64,000 bases of DNA. Source: Rhodocyclales bacterium (GTDB lineage: Bacteria > Pseudomonadota > Gammaproteobacteria > Burkholderiales > Rhodocyclaceae). Location of the stretch: the NCBI GenBank assembly GCA_016215645.1, contig JACRIX010000013.1:60053-124052 (forward strand), written 5' to 3'. The notes beneath the pieces were generated by a model. That model was not told the origin of the DNA, searched no databases, and was given only the letters and a program-made list of their open reading frames with translations. Shown one piece after another: positions 59,210-64,000 of the stretch (positions within the stretch are counted from its first letter, which is position 1; each line of letters starts with the position of its first letter). The position numbers and the translations under genes were made by a program.

Positions 59210-60138
59210 GCCGCGATCGGCTCGTCACGCAGGGCCGCACCCAATGCACGCAGGCTCTGGAACCGGCGTACCGGATCCACCATGCCCGGCAGGCGTCCGA
59301 AATCGATCACCGACGCGAGGTCGAGCGGCGCCACGGCGATGGTCAGGTTTCCCTTGAGGTGGTCGATGAAGCCGTCGAGGCCGGGAATCGGCGACACCAG
59401 CAGGCGCTCCAGCGAAATGGCACTGTTCAGGCGATCGAAATTGTCCAGCGAACGCTGCACATCCAGCGCGATGCGCTCGAAAAGCGCCGTACGACGCTGC
59501 TCGTCGGCGGCAAGGAGTTGCCGCGCGCTGATCTCGACGTGGCGCGCCACCAGCAGCTCGCCCTTTGCGGTAAAGGTGAGCAGGCCTTCGTCGTCATCGA
59601 AGATCAGGGTGGCCAGGCCCAGGTTGCCGTTCTCGAACAAGGCGGCAAGGTTGCGCTGCGACATCTCCGGCAGATCGATGGCGGCCAGCACCAGGCCGGC
59701 GGACTGAAAGGCCTGGACCAGGGGCGCGACCGATCGCTCCGGCGCGATTGCGGCGAATACCTGCGCCGTCCGGCCGTCCGATGGAATCAGCAGCAGGTCG
59801 ACCGCCGCGTTTTCAACCGGAAACTCAAGCTGGTCCTTGAGCTTCCAGCGCATCATCTCGCGCGCCTCGTCGGCCGGCGCATTGATGCCTTCGGTCTGGA
59901 TCAGCTGGTACTTGCCGCGCCCGAGCAGCGTGGTGCACCGATAGCGCTCCAGATGCATCGGCCGTTTGAGCGCCCCCAGCATGCCGGCTTCGTCACCGGA
60001 CTTCTCTATCGAATCGGCGAGCAGCAGCACGGGCCGGGCATCCCTTTCCCGCCGGATGTGGGCGAAATCGACGCGTTTCTCGCCGATCACCACCGACAAC
60101 CAGCCTTGTTCGATTTTCGGTTTGAAAACCTTGAACAC
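59206..60138 (-). CDS. mshI: MSHA pilus biogenesis protein MshI (PilM-like)
   Basis: About 310 aa. Actin-like PilM-type fold: IEQGWLSVVIGEKRVDFAHIR, YQLIQTEGINAPADEAREMMRWKLKDQLEFPVENAAVDLLLIP and QVFAAIAPERSVAPLVQAFQSAGLVLAAIDLPEMSQRNLA match MshI/PilM segments. There is no ATG; the GTG at 60138 gives MFKVFKPKIEQ, and a GTG at 60150 is the alternative. Stop overlaps the next ATG. First of the mshI-N unit, with a TATAGT promoter at 60167-60194. Confidence 0.82.
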   Translation of the reverse strand: MFKVFKPKIEQGWLSVVIGEKRVDFAHIRRERDARPVLLLADSIEKSGDEAGMLGALKRPMHLERYRCTTLLGRGKYQLIQTEGINAPADEAREMMRWKLKDQLEFPVENAAVDLLLIPSDGRTAQVFAAIAPERSVAPLVQAFQSAGLVLAAIDLPEMSQRNLAALFENGNLGLATLIFDDDEGLLTFTAKGELLVARHVEISARQLLAADEQRRTALFERIALDVQRSLDNFDRLNSAISLERLLVSPIPGLDGFIDHLKGNLTIAVAPLDLASVIDFGRLPGMVDPVRRFQSLRALGAALRDEPIAA

Positions 60139-60166
60139 CGGACGTATCACCCTCCATTTTTCTCTG

Positions 60167-60194
60167 ACTATACTGATCCACAGCCCTTCCCCAA
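60167..60194 (-). promoter_or_regulatory. Promoter for the mshI-N operon
   Basis: -35 TTGGGG (60189-60194) and -10 TATAGT (60167-60172), 16 bases apart, 29 bases before the chosen mshI start. The leader would be short, with GGAGG in it. The rest of the 60139-60313 gap has only GC-rich palindromes (GCCGG-CCC-CGGC) without a T-tract. Confidence 0.5.
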
Positions 60195-60313
60195 GCCCCG
60201 ATTTCACAGGGGAAGAGGTCGCAATTGGGGACTTCGGCAGCCACCGCGCAACATCACGGATCGCACCACGCCGCGCATCCGTCAACCCGCGGGCCGCCGG
60301 GGCCGGCGTTGGA

Positions 60314-63300
60314 TCAGTAGCGTTCGCGCAGGTAGATGTAGGGCGCCTTCGAAGCGCCGAATTTCACCCGCGCGTTGGGGTCGAGTTTGCCGCTGCACCA
60401 GGGAAACTGTAGCCAGGACAGGTTGCCGGCGGCCGAAGCGGGGTTCGCTGCGTTGCAACTCGTGTCCGTGGCGCCCGAACCGAGGTTCGCGGCAAGATCG
60501 GCAAAACCGACCTGCGCCGGAGTCTTGTCGAACAATACGTAGGTGCCGGTGCCATTCGACAGGTTGAGCACCGGCGAACCGCCGGCGAGGCAGGAAGCAT
60601 TGACCGGTGAGGCTGGGGGCGGGTTGCTGAGGAAGCAGACGTTGGCGGAAATTCCGGCGCTCGCCTTGACGGCATTCTGCGGAATTGTGGTGCAGGAATC
60701 GACCGAGTTCTGCGTCCAGGCCGTGCCGTTGAAGGACTCGGCGCGCACCGGCACGCGCAGCGGCAGGCGCTCGGAGCCATAGGCAGCAAGCAGCCTGAGG
60801 CGGCCGTAACGCAAGTTCGCCGATCCGACCGAGGTCGTCGCCATGGTCACGCCATCGCTGTCCGTGGGCTGGGCGCTGACCGTGATCGCGGTAGCGCCGG
60901 TCAGCGCCGTCGGGCGACTGATCTGGTGCTTGGCGCTGACCGAAGCGCTGCCGGAAGTCCAGGTGCCGCTCGGCGCCGTGGCACTGGCGGCGAAGCTGGA
61001 ACCCGCTGGCAAGGTCGCCGCGGTGAACGCATAGTTGGCCCAGGTGGTGAGGCCGAACTTGGCCCAGCTTCCCGCATAGTTCGTCGTCGTCGCCGGCACT
61101 GTGTCGCCGTTTTCCGCCGTCAGCGTAAAGGCGGTGGTAAAGCCGTCCTGGCCAAAGTAGGTGAAGCTTCCGCAGCCGGCAGCCGACGCTCCGGCCGAAA
61201 TCACAAAATGGTCAGGCCGGAAACGGCCCACCCACGCATTGCGCGTCGCGCCGTCGCCGAAAATCACCACCCGCGGCGCGAGATCTCCGCCACCGCCAAG
61301 GTAATTGCCCGAAGGCGTGGCCGTCAGCGTGAAGCTGCCGACTTCGCTGTACTTGAGTGTCGCCGTCGTCGCGCTGCCGGCGGCGACGATTATCGCCGTG
61401 CCGCCACTCAGCGTGCCCTGAGTGGCCGGCGGCGCGGTCGGCGCGAAGTTCGCGGCCGCCGTGTCGGTCGCCAGGGTCACGGTGTCGGCATAGCGCGGCG
61501 CGATGCCGCCGCCGTTGGTGACCACATCGGCGAAGCTCGGGCTGGCGTCGGGAATGCCATCGCCGTCGGCGTCGCCATACCCGGCGCTGCCGGCGCCGCT
61601 GCTCTTCCACAGGTAGCCGCCGGCGGTCGCCGAAAATGCCACGCCAGCGACGAAGGGACTGCCCGTAGCGCTACCCGGGCTCGCCGGATTGGGCGTCGCA
61701 CCCTGAACGATGGTCGAGACGACGACCGCATATGGCCGCGCGGTCAATGTTGCCGTGGTACCGGTGACGGGCTGGCTCACGTTCGAATCATCGCGCAGGC
61801 TCAGGGTGTACTGGCCGACATCGGCGGTGGCCAGACAGTAATCGGCGACGCCGCTGGCAAACGTGATCGAGAGGTTGTTAACCCCTGCGTTGAGGGCCGG
61901 AGCGGCATTCGGCAGGCTCACGCAGGAACCTCCGGTGGCAGGCAGGCAGGGCGTGCCGCTGCCATTTACGGCGCAGATCTGCGGTGCCGTGGCCGCCCCG
62001 GGATGGCTGCCGCCGGGTCCGTACCAGCCGTCGAGGTTCCGGGCGCCGATGTAGCCGGTCAGGACGGTCACGCCATCGAGCTTGGTGCGGGTGATGCGCA
62101 GCCGGTGCGGCCGGCCGCCGATCACCACCTCGCCGTCTGGCGAGGACATGATGAACAGGGCCTGGCCTTCGCCCACCGCATAGTTGGTCGTCGCCGATAG
62201 CGGCCCGGCAATGCCGGTCACGGCCGTGGTCGTTGCCGTCGCCGACACCGGTGTCGGCGACGACCAGGCGGCGCCGGCGTACTTCGAGAGAATGAAGTTG
62301 GCCGGCACGGCACCGCCATCGACATCGGCAGCGACGAAGTTCACGGTGATGTCGTAGCTCGTCAGGTTGATGGTGTCGCCGGCCGACCACAGGGTCCAGT
62401 AGCGGTTGGCGCTACGCGCCGGATCGATGTCCGAAGTATTGATCTGCGGGTGCTCGGCCGCCGTGGTGCTGCCGGTCAAGGTGCCGCCGCCGGCGCCTGT
62501 GGTGGCGGCCAGGTTGATCGGCGTGTAGGCGGTGGCACTGCTGCCAACCGGGTAGGTGCAGGTGGTCGTGGCACTGGCCGGGAAGCTCAGGCGGATCGCG
62601 CCATTCACGTAGCCGCTGCCCGGCACCACGCTGGCTGGGCAGATGCCGGTGATGGTGAAAGCGAAGCCGCTGGTGGTGATTTCACCGTCGGTCAGGGTCA
62701 GCGTGCTGCTCACCGTGGTCGCGCCGGCCAGGGTGACGCCATTCGGATTGTTGACCTTGAGCTTGCCGTAACCCAGCGCGCTGACGGTTTGCGCCGCGCC
62801 ACCGATGTATTCGACCGTGAGGTTGGTCAGGGTCTTGTTGGTGATGGTGTATTGCTGGCTGAAGCCGGCGACCGCGGCGGTGCGCGTCACCTGCACGGTG
62901 CCGCTACCGGTCAGGGTGCCGGTGCCACTGACGATCACGGTGGCCGCCGGCGAGAACGTGGCGTTCGCGGCGACGGTGAAGTTGCCCGTGGCGCTCAGGT
63001 TTTCGGTGCTGCTCACGCCGCTGGTATTGTTGATATTGACCACGGCGAGCGCCAGCGTCGCCGCCGTGGTGCCGGTAATCGAAGTCGCGGCCGCCGGCGC
63101 CGGGGTATTGAAATTGAGGGTGCTGCCGGTCGCCGTGATCGGCGTCGCTGCCGTTGAATTGATCACCCAGCTGCCGAAATTGTGAGTGAAGGCACCGGTG
63201 GTGAAGGTCGCCGTGCCCGAGGTGGTCAGGTTGCCATTGACCGTCAGGCCGGCGGCGGCCGTTTTCGCGCCGCTGGTGGCCAGGCCGAGGTGGTGGTAGG

Positions 63301-64000
63301 TGGTCGCCTTGACGCTCTGCGCACCGCCCAGGCTGTAATTCACAGTATTGCCCACCGCCGTTGCGTCCAGGGTGGTGATGGTCGGCGCGGCGGCGAAAGC
63401 AAGGTTAAGTACGCCGCTCGCCGCGTTGGTCAGCGCCGTGCCGGTCAGCGCCGCATTCACCGTCACCGTGCCGCTGTTGGTCTTGACCCCGGCGCCACTG
63501 AAGTTGAGCGTGGCATAGGTCGTGGCATTGACGGTCTGCGCCGCGGCACCCGTGTAATTCACCACGTTGCCCACCGCCGTCGCCGTCAAGGTGGTGATCG
63601 TCGAGGCCCCTGCGATGTTGAGCACTCCGGTGGCGGCATTGGTCAGCGCGGTGCCGGTCAGCGCCGCATTCACCGTCACCGTGCCGCTATTGGTCTTGAC
63701 CCCGGCGCCACTGAAGTTGAGCGTGTCATAGGTGGTGGCCTTGACGGTCTGCGCCGCGCCGCCCGTGTAATTCACCACATTGCCCACCGCCGTGGCGGTC
63801 AGCGTAGTGATCGTCGAGGTGCCGCCGATATTGAGTACTCCGGTGGCGGCATTGGTCAGCGCCGTGCCGGTCAGCGCCGTATTCACCGTCACCGTGCCGC
63901 TATTGGTCTTGACCCCGGCGCCACTGAAGTTGAGCGTGGCATAGGTCGTGGCATTGACGGTCTGCGCCGCGGCACCCGTGTAATTCACCACGTTGCCCAC
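60314..64000 (-). CDS. MshQ-like giant repeat protein (DUF6701 C-terminus), 5' part cut off
   Basis: At least 1228 aa; the start lies beyond the right edge. The visible part begins with tandem 71-73-residue units (VGNVVNYTGAAAQTV.. TTYATLNFSGAGVKTNSG.. LTATA), Thr/Asn/Gly/Ala rich and probably beta-solenoid. A central part with LTDGEITTSGFAFTITG leads to a DUF6701/MshQ-type C-terminus with FTYFGQDGF, RYGRLRLLAAYGSERLPLRVP and KFGASKAPYIYLRERY. MshQ-type proteins are tied to MSHA pili; a surface adhesin or pilus-tip role is inference. It has no membrane anchor at the C-terminus. It stands just upstream of mshI. Confidence 0.75.
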   Translation of the reverse strand: MGNVVNYTGAAAQTVNATTYATLNFSGAGVKTNSGTVTVNTALTGTALTNAATGVLNIGGTSTITTLTATAVGNVVNYTGGAAQTVKATTYDTLNFSGAGVKTNSGTVTVNAALTGTALTNAATGVLNIAGASTITTLTATAVGNVVNYTGAAAQTVNATTYATLNFSGAGVKTNSGTVTVNAALTGTALTNAASGVLNLAFAAAPTITTLDATAVGNTVNYSLGGAQSVKATTYHHLGLATSGAKTAAAGLTVNGNLTTSGTATFTTGAFTHNFGSWVINSTAATPITATGSTLNFNTPAPAAATSITGTTAATLALAVVNINNTSGVSSTENLSATGNFTVAANATFSPAATVIVSGTGTLTGSGTVQVTRTAAVAGFSQQYTITNKTLTNLTVEYIGGAAQTVSALGYGKLKVNNPNGVTLAGATTVSSTLTLTDGEITTSGFAFTITGICPASVVPGSGYVNGAIRLSFPASATTTCTYPVGSSATAYTPINLAATTGAGGGTLTGSTTAAEHPQINTSDIDPARSANRYWTLWSAGDTINLTSYDITVNFVAADVDGGAVPANFILSKYAGAAWSSPTPVSATATTTAVTGIAGPLSATTNYAVGEGQALFIMSSPDGEVVIGGRPHRLRITRTKLDGVTVLTGYIGARNLDGWYGPGGSHPGAATAPQICAVNGSGTPCLPATGGSCVSLPNAAPALNAGVNNLSITFASGVADYCLATADVGQYTLSLRDDSNVSQPVTGTTATLTARPYAVVVSTIVQGATPNPASPGSATGSPFVAGVAFSATAGGYLWKSSGAGSAGYGDADGDGIPDASPSFADVVTNGGGIAPRYADTVTLATDTAAANFAPTAPPATQGTLSGGTAIIVAAGSATTATLKYSEVGSFTLTATPSGNYLGGGGDLAPRVVIFGDGATRNAWVGRFRPDHFVISAGASAAGCGSFTYFGQDGFTTAFTLTAENGDTVPATTTNYAGSWAKFGLTTWANYAFTAATLPAGSSFAASATAPSGTWTSGSASVSAKHQISRPTALTGATAITVSAQPTDSDGVTMATTSVGSANLRYGRLRLLAAYGSERLPLRVPVRAESFNGTAWTQNSVDSCTTIPQNAVKASAGISANVCFLSNPPPASPVNASCLAGGSPVLNLSNGTGTYVLFDKTPAQVGFADLAANLGSGATDTSCNAANPASAAGNLSWLQFPWCSGKLDPNARVKFGASKAPYIYLRERY
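63356..64000 (-). repeat. Tandem 213-bp repeats coding for 71-residue units
   Basis: Unit boundaries by the GTG-GGC-AAC start: 63788-64000 and 63575-63787 (213 bp each) and 63356-63574 (219 bp, two extra codons). A degenerate fourth unit starts at 63355. The first three are almost identical in DNA, so copies arose recently or are homogenised. The array continues off the right edge, total number unknown. Confidence 0.9.

Noticed and set aside
60926..62200. 424-codon plus-strand ORF opposite the MshQ-like gene
   Set aside because: Arg/Gly-rich shadow without motifs; opposite strand matches DUF6701.

Overview
The window is high-GC, densely packed DNA from what looks like a betaproteobacterium, most like Rhodocyclales/Sterolibacterium-type or related facultative autotrophs. 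This is inferred from a form II RuBisCO Calvin cluster, betaproteobacterial PDH, biotin and MSHA-pilus gene sets, and the pepP-ubiH, amgK-murU and lptD-surA-pdxA-rsmA neighbourhoods. There are 58 supported protein genes, most in short overlapping operons. I saw no tRNA, rRNA, CRISPR array, insertion sequence or prophage.

Layout. 1-4.0 kb (minus): amgK, murU (muropeptide recycling), pepP and ubiH (cut by the left edge). 4.2-13.1 kb (plus): lptD, surA, pdxA, a class II glutamine amidotransferase, rsmA, a flavoprotein and an LpxR-like lipid A deacylase. 13.1-19.8 kb: a small DUF2892 membrane protein, a Crp/Fnr regulator, exonuclease III, a Cys-rich mini-protein coupled to a PilZ protein, oligopeptidase A, DUF2189, purC and psiE-like.

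19.9-35.6 kb is a nearly complete Calvin-Benson cluster on the minus strand (reading order cbbY, cbbM, cbbQ, cbbO, fbp, prk, tkt, gap, pgk, pyk, fba), with the LysR-type regulator cbbR divergent. Matching 17-bp palindromes (CTTAT-N7-ATAAG, or a weaker variant) lie before cbbM, before fbp and between cbbY and cbbR. They predict a CbbR regulon. rpiA lies separately at 42.7 kb.

35.6-43.4 kb holds a GAF protein, a small exported protein, a thioredoxin-fold protein, rsmE, a polyphosphate:AMP phosphotransferase, argA, yggX, phoU and rpiA. 43.4-50.3 kb is the pyruvate dehydrogenase operon aceE-aceF-(HslV-like Ntn hydrolase)-lpdA, with a promoter inside an inverted repeat and a structured leader. 50.4-53.1 kb holds bioB, bioC, a coupled 49-codon ORF and divergent comF. 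53.2-64 kb is the MSHA-type pilus biogenesis block (mshI, pilN-like, J, K, L, M, N), preceded by the 3' part of a very large MshQ-like adhesin built on 213-bp tandem repeats that run off the right edge.

The least expected signal is a dispersed repeat of about 22 bp (AGTCGGCGCTG, five less conserved bases, ACGGCG). It occurs eleven times on both strands, nine of them inside genes, often read in frame as VGAG/VGAD-type peptides in variable loops and linkers. No family I know explains it.
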